A DNA stretch of 40,000 nt from Pseudomonadota bacterium (GTDB lineage Bacteria > Pseudomonadota > Gammaproteobacteria > Pseudomonadales > Oleiphilaceae): positions 1 through 40,000 of the forward strand of contig PDPE01000008.1 of NCBI GenBank assembly GCA_002747395.1, written 5' to 3'. A program made the position numbers and the translations under genes. The notes below the pieces were generated by a model. It ran no database searches. It was given only the letters and a program-made list of their open reading frames with translations, and was not told the DNA's origin. Shown in pieces: positions 24,788 to 33,368 of the stretch (positions are counted from its first letter, which is position 1; the number at the start of each line of letters is the position of its first letter).

Positions 24788-27535
24788 ATGAACAAAGATG
24801 TTGCCAATTTGTTGAAAATTGGAGAGGTGGCTCGTTGTATCGCATTTCTTTCCTTGATGGCAGGAATGTCGTCTGCGTATGCACGGGATGTTGAATATGA
24901 AGTAACGTTAGGGGATCCAAAGGAAGTCGATACAAACGCAGACGAAGTAAGCTTTTTTTATAATGTCTCTGAGGAGCTGCTGAATGTTGATGTAGAGGAC
25001 TTCCAGCTATTTAATGGTGCAGGGAGTGCACGTATCAAGTCACTTAATTTAATTGATGCAGAAACAAATCGATATGAGCTTAGAGTCGTAACAGGTGAAA
25101 CTGGGACGAGCTTGGCATCTTTCATGAAGAACAATGGTACCGTGAAAGATGTATCCGGGACTGTTGTGACGCTAAGGTTCAGTGGTTCTTTGCCGACCTA
25201 TACTATTGATAAAACACCGCCAGACGCTCCGGAGATCAAGGTGCCGAGATTTAGCTTTAATCAAAGTCCGGTCATCAAAGGATTAGCAGAGCCAGGTTCA
25301 TCGCTCAGAATTTCAAATAACAACGGCACTCAAACATGTACCACCACTGTTTCAAAAAGCGGTCAGTGGGAATGCCCCATGAATCCGGCGTTGCCGTACG
25401 GTGATGTATCTTTGACTGCCTCAGCGACGGATAAGGCGGGAAATGTTAGTGATGCAACTCACTTAAATCTACTGGTATTAACAGAATCTGGTGATGAAGA
25501 CGGTGATTCTTTAAGCAATAGTGATGAGGTCAACATTATTGGAACAAGTCCGGTGTTGGCTGATACTGATGGTGATGGGGTAAATGATTTCATTGAGGTA
25601 GGGAGTGACATTAACAACCCTACGAATTCAACAGGAGAAAAGCTCATAGATGCTTTGAACCCTCACAATGACACAGATAATGATGGTTTGTCTAATCAGG
25701 TAGAGAAGGATCTTGGGTCAGATCCACAAGATACGGATAGCGATGATGACGGTTTGAGTGATGCGCTTGAGCGGAGCCTTGGGTTGAATCCAAATAATCC
25801 TGATACCGATGGTGATGGAATACCTGATGCAGACGAGGACAGCGACAATGATGGCTTGCCGAACAACGTCGAAATTGTTATTGGAACGGATCCAGCGCTG
25901 CTTGATACAGATAAAGATGGTATTCCAGATGGTAATGAGGATACCGATGGTGATGGCTTGGCTAACTTAATTGAGTTGGGAGCAGGTCTTAACCCAGGTC
26001 TACAGGATACCGATGGTGATGGTGTCCTGGATGGTCAGGAAGATACTGATGGTGATGGACTCAGTAACCAGGTAGAAATTAGTTTAGGGACGAAAATTAA
26101 CAATGCCGACTCTAGGGGTGATGGTGTTAGCGATGGTAATAGAGATACTGATGGTGACGGTATTTCTGATGCTGATGAAATCGCATTGGGCCTGGATCCA
26201 ACGAAAGTGGATAGTGATGGTGATGGCATCTCGGATATTGATGAGGATACCGATGGTGATGGTCTCCCGAATGGTATTGAGTACACCTTAGGCTTGAACC
26301 CTAATAATCCTGATACTGACGGAAATGGTGTGGCGGATGGAGATGAGGATAAGGATGGTGATGGTCTTCCGAATGCTTTAGAGATCGCACTGGGGCTTAA
26401 TCCATCAGATATAGATACTGATAATGACGGCATCCTTGATGGCAAAGAAGATCATGATGGTGATGGTCTTTCGAATCAGCTAGAAGTTCGGCTTGGCTTA
26501 GACCCAAGTAAGCGGGATAGTGATGGTGATGGTATTTTGGATATCAATGAGGATAGTGATAACGATGGTTTAACTAACTTTGAAGAAATTCACTTGGACT
26601 TGGACCCATCAAACCCAGATACGGATGGAGATGGTAATCTCGATTCGGTTGATTTGGACTGGGATAATGATGGCATCAATAACGGTGATGAAGTTCCTAG
26701 TGATATGTTGACGGATGCTGATTCAGATGGTGTGCCGGTTTATCTGGATGATGATGATAGATCCCCAGCGATTAAAGATGATGATGGAAAAGTGCATATG
26801 CATTACGACCATGATCGCGACGGTATTATGGACCCACTTGATCCTGATGATGATAATGATGGCATTAGTACTTTCGTTGAAACGGGTGATGTAGATAGTG
26901 ACATGGATGGTGTTCCTGATTACTTGGAGCCTAACAATCGTGACACGGATGGGGACGGCATTGAGGATTACCTCGACAGTGATGATGACGGTGATGGGGT
27001 TCCAACACTCACTGAAGTGAAAGAGCAGGGGTATTTGAAACTCGTTGATGCCGACTTGGACGGAATACCAGATTATTTGGATGGTGACAGTTCAAATTCT
27101 GCGGGAATGCCCGATGGTTCGGGTGACAGTGATGCTAATGGTATTAGTGACCGTCAGGAATGTCCCTCAGGTATGGTTTGTCCCGATCTGGATTTGGATG
27201 GTGTGGCAAATTACCTGGACCCCGATGATGATGATGATGGAATCTCTGATATTGATGAAATTGGTGATGATGCGAAAAATCCTTTAGACAGTGATGGCGA
27301 CGGTATTGCTGATTACCATGATAAAAATACATCAAGTCACTCTGGTTCCGGCTCTAGCTCTACTTCCGGCTCTGATTCCGGTTCTGGCCCTGATTCCGGC
27401 TCCGGTTCTGGCTCTGATGATAAGTTGAATACCGTTATTAACGGTGGTGGTGGCAGTACATCACCTGTTTGGGTATTACTGCTTGCTCCGTTACTTTGGT
27501 TAAGAAAAAAAGCGTTTTTACGCAATAAAAAATAA
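24788..27535 (+). CDS. Large secreted protein with thrombospondin type 3 / calcium-binding Asp repeats and GlyGly-CTERM-like tail
   Basis: 915 residues from the ATG at 24788 (an ATG 15 bases upstream is equally in frame). The signal peptide is near residues 1-33, ending SAYA-RD. Residues about 35-140 are a beta-rich region and about 145-230 an Ig-like domain (DKTPPDAP...ATDKAGNVS, with one Cys pair). Residues about 235-847 hold roughly thirty DxDxDG(L/I/V)xDxxE units, the calcium-binding thrombospondin type 3 pattern. A Ser/Gly/Asp linker follows (about 848-880). The end is NGGGGSTSPVWVLLLAPLLW plus LRKK, a Gly-rich motif, hydrophobic helix and basic tail. This resembles GlyGly-CTERM proteins processed by rhombosortase after type II secretion. 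Probably a calcium-stiffened surface protein or adhesin. Confidence 0.87.
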   Translation: MNKDVANLLKIGEVARCIAFLSLMAGMSSAYARDVEYEVTLGDPKEVDTNADEVSFFYNVSEELLNVDVEDFQLFNGAGSARIKSLNLIDAETNRYELRVVTGETGTSLASFMKNNGTVKDVSGTVVTLRFSGSLPTYTIDKTPPDAPEIKVPRFSFNQSPVIKGLAEPGSSLRISNNNGTQTCTTTVSKSGQWECPMNPALPYGDVSLTASATDKAGNVSDATHLNLLVLTESGDEDGDSLSNSDEVNIIGTSPVLADTDGDGVNDFIEVGSDINNPTNSTGEKLIDALNPHNDTDNDGLSNQVEKDLGSDPQDTDSDDDGLSDALERSLGLNPNNPDTDGDGIPDADEDSDNDGLPNNVEIVIGTDPALLDTDKDGIPDGNEDTDGDGLANLIELGAGLNPGLQDTDGDGVLDGQEDTDGDGLSNQVEISLGTKINNADSRGDGVSDGNRDTDGDGISDADEIALGLDPTKVDSDGDGISDIDEDTDGDGLPNGIEYTLGLNPNNPDTDGNGVADGDEDKDGDGLPNALEIALGLNPSDIDTDNDGILDGKEDHDGDGLSNQLEVRLGLDPSKRDSDGDGILDINEDSDNDGLTNFEEIHLDLDPSNPDTDGDGNLDSVDLDWDNDGINNGDEVPSDMLTDADSDGVPVYLDDDDRSPAIKDDDGKVHMHYDHDRDGIMDPLDPDDDNDGISTFVETGDVDSDMDGVPDYLEPNNRDTDGDGIEDYLDSDDDGDGVPTLTEVKEQGYLKLVDADLDGIPDYLDGDSSNSAGMPDGSGDSDANGISDRQECPSGMVCPDLDLDGVANYLDPDDDDDGISDIDEIGDDAKNPLDSDGDGIADYHDKNTSSHSGSGSSSTSGSDSGSGPDSGSGSGSDDKLNTVINGGGGSTSPVWVLLLAPLLWLRKKAFLRNKK
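25490..27330 (+). repeat. Degenerate tandem repeats encoding Asp-rich calcium-binding units
   Basis: The phrase GATACYGATGGTGATGG and variants recurs throughout at intervals of about 36 to 120 bases, encoding D(T/S)DGDG units. Synonymous and amino-acid changes show that the array is old and diverged. The minus strand shows long false ORFs here. Confidence 0.85.
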
Positions 27536-27555
27536 TCGTAAACGCTGAGGCTATT

Positions 27556-28680
27556 ATGAACTATAAAAATAAAAAGAAGCGATATCTTGCTGTTTTTTCC
27601 CTGTTGATTACACCACATCTCATGGCGGCACCACTGGAGTCACTGGAAGATAGTTGGTACGTGGGTGGCGCAATCGGTCAAAGCCGATTGGAGCCGGAGG
27701 GTGATAATTGGAATGTTGACGATAATAAGGATCTCTCCAAGAAAGTTTATGGAGGGGTTAATATTGGTCGTAACTTTGGTCTTGAGATGTTCTGGAATGA
27801 TTTGGGGGTAGCTAAGGTTAGTCACAATAAAACAAATGCTCAAGCCAATGTGGCATACAAAGCTTATGGTGGAAATCTTGTCTACCATGTTCCGAGCTAC
27901 CTTGGTGATATTCATCCGATTGTAAAGCTGGGTGTTGCCAAACTTGATACCAAGGGTGAGGGTGCAGAGGTAAACCAGAAAAATAAGTTTGCTGTCATGG
28001 GTGGCTTGGGTGCGGAATATCAACTTAGCCAAGGTTTCAGGGTTCGTGCAGAGTATGAGCTGTTTGACAAGGACATAGATCAACTCAGTGTGGGCTTGAA
28101 TTGGCGTCCTGTTTTGACGCGTCGTCCAATTGAGGCGCCAAAGACTGTTGTAAAAGAAAAAGCAGCAGAGTCGCCAAGGCCTATTGTGATTGTGAATCAG
28201 CCGCCAACGACACCAACCATTGTTAAGCAAGCTCCGGTACCTGTAACGCCGCCTGTGGTGAGGACAATTGTAAAGCATGTACCAGTTCCGACTCCCAAGC
28301 CGCAGCCCAAAGTGGTTCATAAAACCCTGGCGGGTGGGTCGAACTTTGCGACTAACAGTGCAGTATTAACAAGTGCAGGGCGTCTTGCTTTGGATCGTAT
28401 GGCGAGTGATCTACTACGTGATGGTGTTGTTATTCACAATATCGCCATTATTGGGCATACCGATAATGTAGGTAGCCACATAGCGAATCAGGCACTTTCA
28501 CAAAGGCGCGCTCAGTCAGTTGCAAATTACTTGGTGTCACGCGGTTTAAGCCGTCAGGTAATGACGGTGGTTGGTCGCGGCGAAACTCAGCCAATAGCAA
28601 GTAATGCAACAGCAGCGGGTCGAATGGAGAACCGCCGTGTAAAAATTATCGTTAAAGGCTCACAGACAATTCAAAATTAA
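27556..28680 (+). CDS. OmpA-family outer-membrane protein
   Basis: 374 residues. A signal peptide (about 1-25, ending HLMAA) is followed by an OmpA/Opr-type beta-barrel of about 160 residues (SWYVGGAIGQSRLEP, NIGRNFGLEMFWNDLG, RVRAEYELFD). A Pro/Val-rich linker follows (about 195-255). A C-terminal OmpA domain (about 260-370) contains NIAIIGHTDNVGS, LSQRRAQSVANYL and NRRVKI, which bind peptidoglycan. TGAGG precedes the ATG. It begins 20 bases after the Asp-repeat gene and shares its terminator, so it may anchor or escort that surface protein; this link is inferred from position. Confidence 0.92.
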   Translation: MNYKNKKKRYLAVFSLLITPHLMAAPLESLEDSWYVGGAIGQSRLEPEGDNWNVDDNKDLSKKVYGGVNIGRNFGLEMFWNDLGVAKVSHNKTNAQANVAYKAYGGNLVYHVPSYLGDIHPIVKLGVAKLDTKGEGAEVNQKNKFAVMGGLGAEYQLSQGFRVRAEYELFDKDIDQLSVGLNWRPVLTRRPIEAPKTVVKEKAAESPRPIVIVNQPPTTPTIVKQAPVPVTPPVVRTIVKHVPVPTPKPQPKVVHKTLAGGSNFATNSAVLTSAGRLALDRMASDLLRDGVVIHNIAIIGHTDNVGSHIANQALSQRRAQSVANYLVSRGLSRQVMTVVGRGETQPIASNATAAGRMENRRVKIIVKGSQTIQN

Positions 28681-28694
28681 GTGAGTTAAGCTTC

Positions 28695-28727
28695 AAAAGC
28701 CAGTGGGGTTAACGCACTGGCTTTTTT
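28695..28727 (+). terminator. Intrinsic terminator after the OmpA-family gene
   Basis: AAAAGCCAGTG (28695-28705) pairs with CACTGGCTTTT (28715-28725) around a 9-base loop, followed by further T residues. It is a strong 11-bp stem. Confidence 0.9.
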
Positions 28728-28875
28728 ATTGTGTGCCGGGCGATATTCGCTGAAGAAGCACATTCGCAAGCAATCGGATCGGGTGAGTGATACGGTCGAA
28801 TCAGCATAAAAAAGTATCAGGAAATAAACCGAGTCATGGCTAATTTAGTTATCTTGTTGCGTTGTGCTCAGCGCA

Positions 28876-29436
28876 TTAAAAGGGGTGTGTTGAACGCCGC
28901 AGAATGACATAGACGGATCCGGTTCCACCGTCACGAGGTTGTGCAGAGTGAAAGGCCATCACCCGGGGATGTTGTTGCAGCCAGTGATTAACGAACTGCT
29001 TCATTACTGCTGGCTCCCCCATGTGTGAGCGACTGCTTTTTCCATGAATAATACGCACACAGCAGCCCTCAATGGGATAGGCTAACTGGATAAAATCTAA
29101 CAACACTGGTTTGGCCTGCTTTAAATTGAGTCCATGCAAGTCTAGTTCTTCGGTAATTTGCAGTTTGCCCTGTCTCAGCCGGCGGAATAAACGGTTCTGT
29201 ATGCCCGTCCGACAATAGCTTAATACCGTTTCTGCATGTACTTTCTCGATCTCTCCAGAATCTGATAACATGTCGGGCGCTGAGTCATCCGCTTCATCGT
29301 GCCATTCTCGTACTTTTGGGGCTGCGGGGGCTGGGCGTAAATCCACCTGATTTAATTCTGCGAGCGGGATGGTGTCTGTCATAGCATTAAGAAACAGACT
29401 GCTCTCATCCGCATTGTCAGGTTTTTTTTGAGTCAT
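28876..29436 (-). CDS. Smr-domain protein (YfcN/SmrB-like)
   Basis: 186 residues from the ATG at 29436 (a TTG two codons upstream is an alternative; neither has a strong ribosome-binding site). The N-terminal half (1-95) is acidic and looks unstructured. The C-terminal Smr domain (about 97-182) has ELDLHGLNLKQAKPVLLDF, VRIIHGKSS and GGTGSVYVIL. Smr proteins are nucleases; E. coli SmrB cleaves mRNA at collided ribosomes, which would fit this domain order. Divergent from surE. Confidence 0.88.
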   Translation of the reverse strand: MTQKKPDNADESSLFLNAMTDTIPLAELNQVDLRPAPAAPKVREWHDEADDSAPDMLSDSGEIEKVHAETVLSYCRTGIQNRLFRRLRQGKLQITEELDLHGLNLKQAKPVLLDFIQLAYPIEGCCVRIIHGKSSRSHMGEPAVMKQFVNHWLQQHPRVMAFHSAQPRDGGTGSVYVILRRSTHPF

Positions 29437-29501
29437 GGGCAAAACAATGCTCGCTATCTAATGGAAATACTCAGGTGCGAAGCCTGAAGATCATAATACA
29501 A

Positions 29502-30251
29502 ATGAAAATTTTACTCAGCAATGACGACGGTTATTTTGCCCCTGGGTTACAGGCACTGAGGTTGGGGTTGGCTGATGATGCGGAACTCTTGACCGTTGCT
29601 CCCAACCGTGATTATAGCGGTGCCAGCAACTCACTGACGCTGACGAATCCCCTGCGTTTGTCAGCTCATGGCGAAAACCTTTACAGCGTTGATGGCACGC
29701 CTACAGATTGTGTGCATTTGGCTCTGACTGGCTTATATGACTCACCACCAGATGTTGTTATTGCAGGTATTAACTCAAGCCCAAACCTGGGTGATGATGT
29801 CATTTACTCTGGTACTGTTGCTGCGGCTACGGAAGGCCGTAATCTGGGATTGCCAGCACTGGCAGTTTCCTGCTGCGGCAGTGGTGGTGACAAGCATTAT
29901 CAAACTGCGGTTGAGGCCGTGCGAGTGCTACTAGCCAAGCTAAACTCACTGAAAATTAATGCGCAGACTATTCTGAATGTGAATGTGCCGAATATTCCTT
30001 GGTCGGAAGTTAAAGGGTTTAAAGTCACTCGGTTGGGTAGACGTCATCATGCCGAGCCGGTGATTCGCGCAGAAGATCCCAGAGGGCGGGAAATTTTTTG
30101 GATTGGGCCAGTTGGTGAACAATTAGACGCAGGCGAGGGTACCGATTTTCACGCTGTTGAACAGGGATACGTTTCCATCACGCCGCTCCATATAGATTTA
30201 ACCCAATATCAGGCCATAACATCAACAGAGCAATGGTTGCAGGAGTTATAA
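29502..30251 (+). CDS. surE: 5'/3'-nucleotidase SurE
   Basis: 249 residues from the ATG at 29502, giving the conserved start MKILLSNDDGYFAPGLQALR with the metal-binding Asp8 and Asp9. Other family landmarks are YSGASNSLTL (Ser/Asn near 39-45), SVDGTPTDCVHLAL and YSGTVAAATEGR. SurE is a stationary-phase survival phosphatase acting on nucleotides and short polyphosphate. Its stop directly abuts the ATG of pcm, the normal surE-pcm pair. Confidence 0.96.
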   Translation: MKILLSNDDGYFAPGLQALRLGLADDAELLTVAPNRDYSGASNSLTLTNPLRLSAHGENLYSVDGTPTDCVHLALTGLYDSPPDVVIAGINSSPNLGDDVIYSGTVAAATEGRNLGLPALAVSCCGSGGDKHYQTAVEAVRVLLAKLNSLKINAQTILNVNVPNIPWSEVKGFKVTRLGRRHHAEPVIRAEDPRGREIFWIGPVGEQLDAGEGTDFHAVEQGYVSITPLHIDLTQYQAITSTEQWLQEL

Positions 30252-30920
30252 ATGGCTGAATTGGATATTAAAGGCATTGGAATGACCTCGCAACGCACGC
30301 GGGACCGCCTGATCGACAAGTTAAGAGAGATGGGTATCCAAAATGAGGCGGTGTTGCGAGTGATGAGTTTGGTGCCGCGTCATTTGTTTGTTGATGAAGC
30401 CTTGGCATCACGCTCCTATGAAAATACCGCTTTACCCATTGGTCACGCGCAAACAATCTCCCAACCTTATATTGTTGCAAAAATGACTGAACTATTATTA
30501 AGCGATTCTGTCCCAGCGAAGGTATTAGAAGTCGGTACTGGTTCAGGCTATCAGGCGGCGATTTTGGGGGGCTTGGTACGCGAACTACATACTGTAGAGC
30601 GAATTACGCCGCTTTATCGTAGTGCCAGAGAGCTACTGTACCAGTTGGGCTATCGTAATGTACGGACGCATCTAGCTGATGGCAGTTGGGGTTGGGAAAA
30701 AGCAGCCCCTTATGATGCCATCGTTGTGACCGCTGCACCTGAGTCTGTTCCAGAGGCGCTAAAGCAGCAACTGGCGGTAGGGGGGCGGTTAGTTATACCT
30801 GTTGGTGGGGAAGATGAGCGACAAGAGCTGCTGTTAGTGCGCCGTTTGTCCGAAGACAGCTTTGTAACTGAAAGCAAAGAAGCGGTTGTTTTCGTACCTT
30901 TACTCGATAAAATAAATTAA
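30252..30920 (+). CDS. pcm: Protein-L-isoaspartate O-methyltransferase
   Basis: 222 residues. It repairs isomerised aspartates by SAM-dependent methylation. The conserved pattern includes [10 protein letters not shown] (about 36-45), the [15 protein letters not shown] substrate loop (about 58-72), the SAM motif [15 protein letters not shown] (about 91-105) and LVIPVGG near 180. No spacing to surE (TAA then ATG), so translation is coupled. The typical order surE-pcm continues with yqaA and an nlpD-position gene. Confidence 0.96.
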   Translation: MAELDIKGIGMTSQRTRDRLIDKLREMGIQNEAVLRVMSLVPRHLFVDEALASRSYENTALPIGHAQTISQPYIVAKMTELLLSDSVPAKVLEVGTGSGYQAAILGGLVRELHTVERITPLYRSARELLYQLGYRNVRTHLADGSWGWEKAAPYDAIVVTAAPESVPEALKQQLAVGGRLVIPVGGEDERQELLLVRRLSEDSFVTESKEAVVFVPLLDKIN

Positions 30921-30934
30921 AAAAGTCCTTTAAA

Positions 30935-31510
30935 ATGAAACTGTTTTCTAATATATATAAGAAAGTGATTGAGTTAGCCAAACACCGTCACGCGGAGTAT
31001 TACTTGGGGGGGTTAAGTTTTGCAGAATCCTCGTTTTTTCCGATACCACCGGATGTTATGCTGATGCCGATGAGTCTGGCTCGTCCAGACCGTTGGTTCA
31101 GGTATGCCCTACTAACGACAATTACGTCAGTTTTGGGTGGGATTGCAGGTTATTTCATTGGGGTGTGGGCGTTTGGGTGGCTTGATTCTATTTTAACAGG
31201 GGGGTATGCAGAAAAGTTTGAACAGGCGAAGCATCTTTTCAATACTTGGGGAGTTTGGGCAGTTCTGGTCGCAGGCTTTTCGCCGATACCTTATAAGTTA
31301 TTTACAATAACCGCCGGTTTGCTTTCGATGGCTTTTTTTCCGTTTGTCATCGCTTCAGCGATTGGTCGCGGAGCCCGCTTTTTCCTTGTCGCGGGTTTGG
31401 TTGCTAAAGCAGGCCCGAAGATGGAGCCGACTATTTTAAAATACATAGAATGGCTTGGTTGGTTGGTGGTTTTTTTGTTAATCGTGATAGTTATATTTAC
31501 TCAGGCATAA
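30935..31510 (+). CDS. YqaA-family inner-membrane protein (DedA/SNARE-associated superfamily)
   Basis: 191 residues with about four to five hydrophobic helices. The segment FAESSFFPIPPDVMLMPMSL near residues 29-48 and GFSPIPYKLFTITAGLL near 114-130 are signatures of YqaA/DedA-type proteins, which are related to membrane lipid scramblases or transporters. Function is unproven for this branch. It sits between pcm and the lipoprotein gene, as in many gammaproteobacteria. Confidence 0.9.
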   Translation: MKLFSNIYKKVIELAKHRHAEYYLGGLSFAESSFFPIPPDVMLMPMSLARPDRWFRYALLTTITSVLGGIAGYFIGVWAFGWLDSILTGGYAEKFEQAKHLFNTWGVWAVLVAGFSPIPYKLFTITAGLLSMAFFPFVIASAIGRGARFFLVAGLVAKAGPKMEPTILKYIEWLGWLVVFLLIVIVIFTQA

Positions 31511-31513
31511 ATC

Positions 31514-32704
31514 ATGGACAGAAGTTATAAATTATTAGTCGCTGCGTCGTTGGTATCAATGATTGCGACGGGTTGTTCTTCTTACGGAACCCGCAGTAAT
31601 GCAGATCCTCAGACGTCTGTTACCGGTGCGGGTACGACCCAGAATGCATCACAGTCAGTTGCTCAGGATCAACAGCATGTACAACAAGAGGCTCAGACGC
31701 CATGTACAACGTGCGGTACGCAAAAGAATCAGGCAACGAGTGGTCACTCACAGCAGTGGTACATTGATCAGTGGAATCGTCAGCAACAGGGCAAGCAACA
31801 GAAGCAGAAGATTCCTAACGGACACTCTCAGCAGTGGTATATTGATCAGTGGAATCGCCAGCAGCAGGGCAAACAGAAGCAGACGTCTGCAAGCGGCCAT
31901 TCACAACAGTGGTATATCGATCAGTGGAATCGTCAGCAGCAGGGCAAACAGAAGCAAACGTCTGCGAGCGGTCATTCACAGCAGTGGTATATTGATCAGT
32001 ACAACCGTCAGCAGGCAGCCGCCAAGGCTGCTGCGGCAAAAGCGAATCAATCGAAAAGCGCCGGAGGGCACACACAGCAGTGGTATATTGATCAGTACAA
32101 CCGCCAGCAAGCAGCCGCTAAAGCGGCGGCGGCAGCCAAGGCTAACCAGTCTCAGGCAGTGGCGAGCAACGGTCGTACCCGGCAGTGGTATATAGAGCAA
32201 TGGAATCGTCAGCAAGCGGCTGCTAAGGCAAAGGCGCAGACACCGGCGAAAGCGTCCGTTTATGTTCCACCCAAGCCTATCGTCGTTCAACCTTCTACGC
32301 CAGCCTATGTGCCACCAAAGCCTTATGTTCCGCCCAAGTCTTATGTTCCTCCGGCACCTAAGACAACGACTCAGTACATTGATTATACCGGTGGCATGGC
32401 CGCAACGACGCCAACGCCATCAAACAAGAGTCTGTACACGGGCAGCTTCCAGAAACCAAGCCAAACTTACGGCCAGTATACGCCCAAGACCTACACAGGT
32501 GGCGCAGCTTCCGGTACGAGCACCACGTATACCCCTGCTGCTGTATCCTCAGGCAATGGCAATACCTACGTTGTGAAGAAGGGTGACACTGTGTTTGAAG
32601 TAATGCGTCAGACAGGTGTTTACTGGAAGGACATCATTAGCATCAATAACTTACAAGCACCGGCCTACACCATTCAGCCGGGTCAGGTTCTGCATTTGAA
32701 ATAA
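31514..32704 (+). CDS. Repeat-containing LysM lipoprotein in the nlpD position
   Basis: 396 residues. A lipoprotein-type signal ends at Cys21 (SMIATGC; an imperfect but acceptable lipobox). Residues about 77-243 are six repeats based on GHSQQWYIDQWNRQQ, the first three with period 25-26 residues and the last three with longer Ala/Lys-rich spacers. A Pro/Tyr-rich segment follows (VPPKPYVPPK types, about 250-285). One LysM domain is at the end (about 349-396, TYVVKKGDTVFEVMRQTG to IQPGQVLHLK). NlpD, which normally occupies this position after surE-pcm, also has lipobox plus LysM but ends in an M23 domain; that domain is missing here. It probably binds peptidoglycan from the outer membrane; the repeats have no function I can name. 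Confidence 0.85.
   Translation: MDRSYKLLVAASLVSMIATGCSSYGTRSNADPQTSVTGAGTTQNASQSVAQDQQHVQQEAQTPCTTCGTQKNQATSGHSQQWYIDQWNRQQQGKQQKQKIPNGHSQQWYIDQWNRQQQGKQKQTSASGHSQQWYIDQWNRQQQGKQKQTSASGHSQQWYIDQYNRQQAAAKAAAAKANQSKSAGGHTQQWYIDQYNRQQAAAKAAAAAKANQSQAVASNGRTRQWYIEQWNRQQAAAKAKAQTPAKASVYVPPKPIVVQPSTPAYVPPKPYVPPKSYVPPAPKTTTQYIDYTGGMAATTPTPSNKSLYTGSFQKPSQTYGQYTPKTYTGGAASGTSTTYTPAAVSSGNGNTYVVKKGDTVFEVMRQTGVYWKDIISINNLQAPAYTIQPGQVLHLK
31742..32242 (+). repeat. Six in-frame repeats encoding GHSQQWYIDQ(W/Y)NRQQ units
   Basis: Three 75-78 bp units at about 31742-31970 are nearly identical at the DNA level, followed by three more diverged units of about 96-105 bp. The near identity of copies 2 and 3 suggests recent duplication, and copy number may vary between strains. 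Confidence 0.9.
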
Positions 32705-32724
32705 TCGCAGTTGACTGAAGTAAG

Positions 32725-32757
32725 AAAGCCACTACTTTTTTGGGTAGTGGCTTTTTC
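32725..32757 (+). terminator. Intrinsic terminator after the LysM lipoprotein gene
   Basis: AAAGCCACTAC (32725-32735) pairs perfectly with GTAGTGGCTTT (32744-32754), followed by TT and a C-containing T-rich tail. The A-rich left side could also serve the convergent minus-strand gene. It ends the surE-pcm-yqaA-lipoprotein unit. Confidence 0.9.
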
Positions 32758-32766
32758 TATTTTCGG

Positions 32767-33294
32767 TTATCCCCAATCAAAAATGCGATCCCAGAAAGAT
32801 TTTTTCCTTTCCGGTTGCGGATCATCTGCCATCGATTTTTCTGGATTGGTATAAAAGCTCAGGTTGTCGTAAGTTAGCAGACCGATATGCTTATCAACTA
32901 ATTCACCTTCTGGTGAGATGATAAAAGTGACTGGAACCCCGGCCACTTCACCAAAGGCTGTCATCGTACTGCTTTGGGTGGGGATAATCGGATAGTTAAT
33001 GCCTTGCTCGGTAATAAATTTTTGCAAACTTGTGGTGTCGTCCATGCCCACATCCATACCCAGTACGACCAGTTTATTGGGGTGGTCATTCACAAAACGA
33101 ATTAACGCGGGAGTTTCAACTCGACAAGGTGGGCAAAATGTTGCCCAATAATTAACCGCAACCCATTTGCCACGATAATCCGAGAGTTGGTGAATTTTTC
33201 CGTTTACATCCTGAAAGCTAAAGTCATTAACTGGTTTGGCAATGACCGCAGGTGTTAGTAATACCGACAGGAAAATAAATCTTAAATAGTGCAT
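32767..33294 (-). CDS. TlpA-family periplasmic thiol-disulfide oxidoreductase
   Basis: 175 residues from the ATG at 33294, which has AGGGG upstream and gives a signal peptide (MHYLRFIFLSVLLTPAVIA). The AhpC/TlpA-type fold is shown by FSFQDVNGKIHQLSDYRGKW, the active site NYWATFCPPCRVE (Cys54 and Cys57, CPPC), and the cis-proline region VAGVPVTFIISPEG. It is probably a periplasmic disulfide reductase of the TlpA/ResA type; no cytochrome c maturation gene is adjacent. The C-terminus has a basic/aromatic tail (KKSFWDRIFDWG). Confidence 0.88.
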   Translation of the reverse strand: MHYLRFIFLSVLLTPAVIAKPVNDFSFQDVNGKIHQLSDYRGKWVAVNYWATFCPPCRVETPALIRFVNDHPNKLVVLGMDVGMDDTTSLQKFITEQGINYPIIPTQSSTMTAFGEVAGVPVTFIISPEGELVDKHIGLLTYDNLSFYTNPEKSMADDPQPERKKSFWDRIFDWG

Positions 33295-33368
33295 TAGTGT
33301 CCCCTGCGCCCGTGGATCATGGTAGATTAGCGACTTGTTCATTCTGTCGTCTTGCCACAGGTCTTGTT

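Noticed and set aside
24519..24791. 90-codon frame downstream of tmRNA, considered as an integrase or gene remnant
   Set aside because: It overlaps the tmRNA terminator, shows no recognisable motif and has no ribosome-binding site.
26035..26445. Minus-strand open frame (Ser/Pro-rich) within the Asp-repeat gene
   Set aside because: It is a shadow of the repeated GAT/GGT codons; no family resemblance and no start signal.
24482..28870. Genomic island with att repeats flanking the Asp-repeat/OmpA pair next to ssrA
   Set aside because: No copy of the tmRNA 3' end was found by eye downstream and there is no integrase, so mobility is not supported beyond position.
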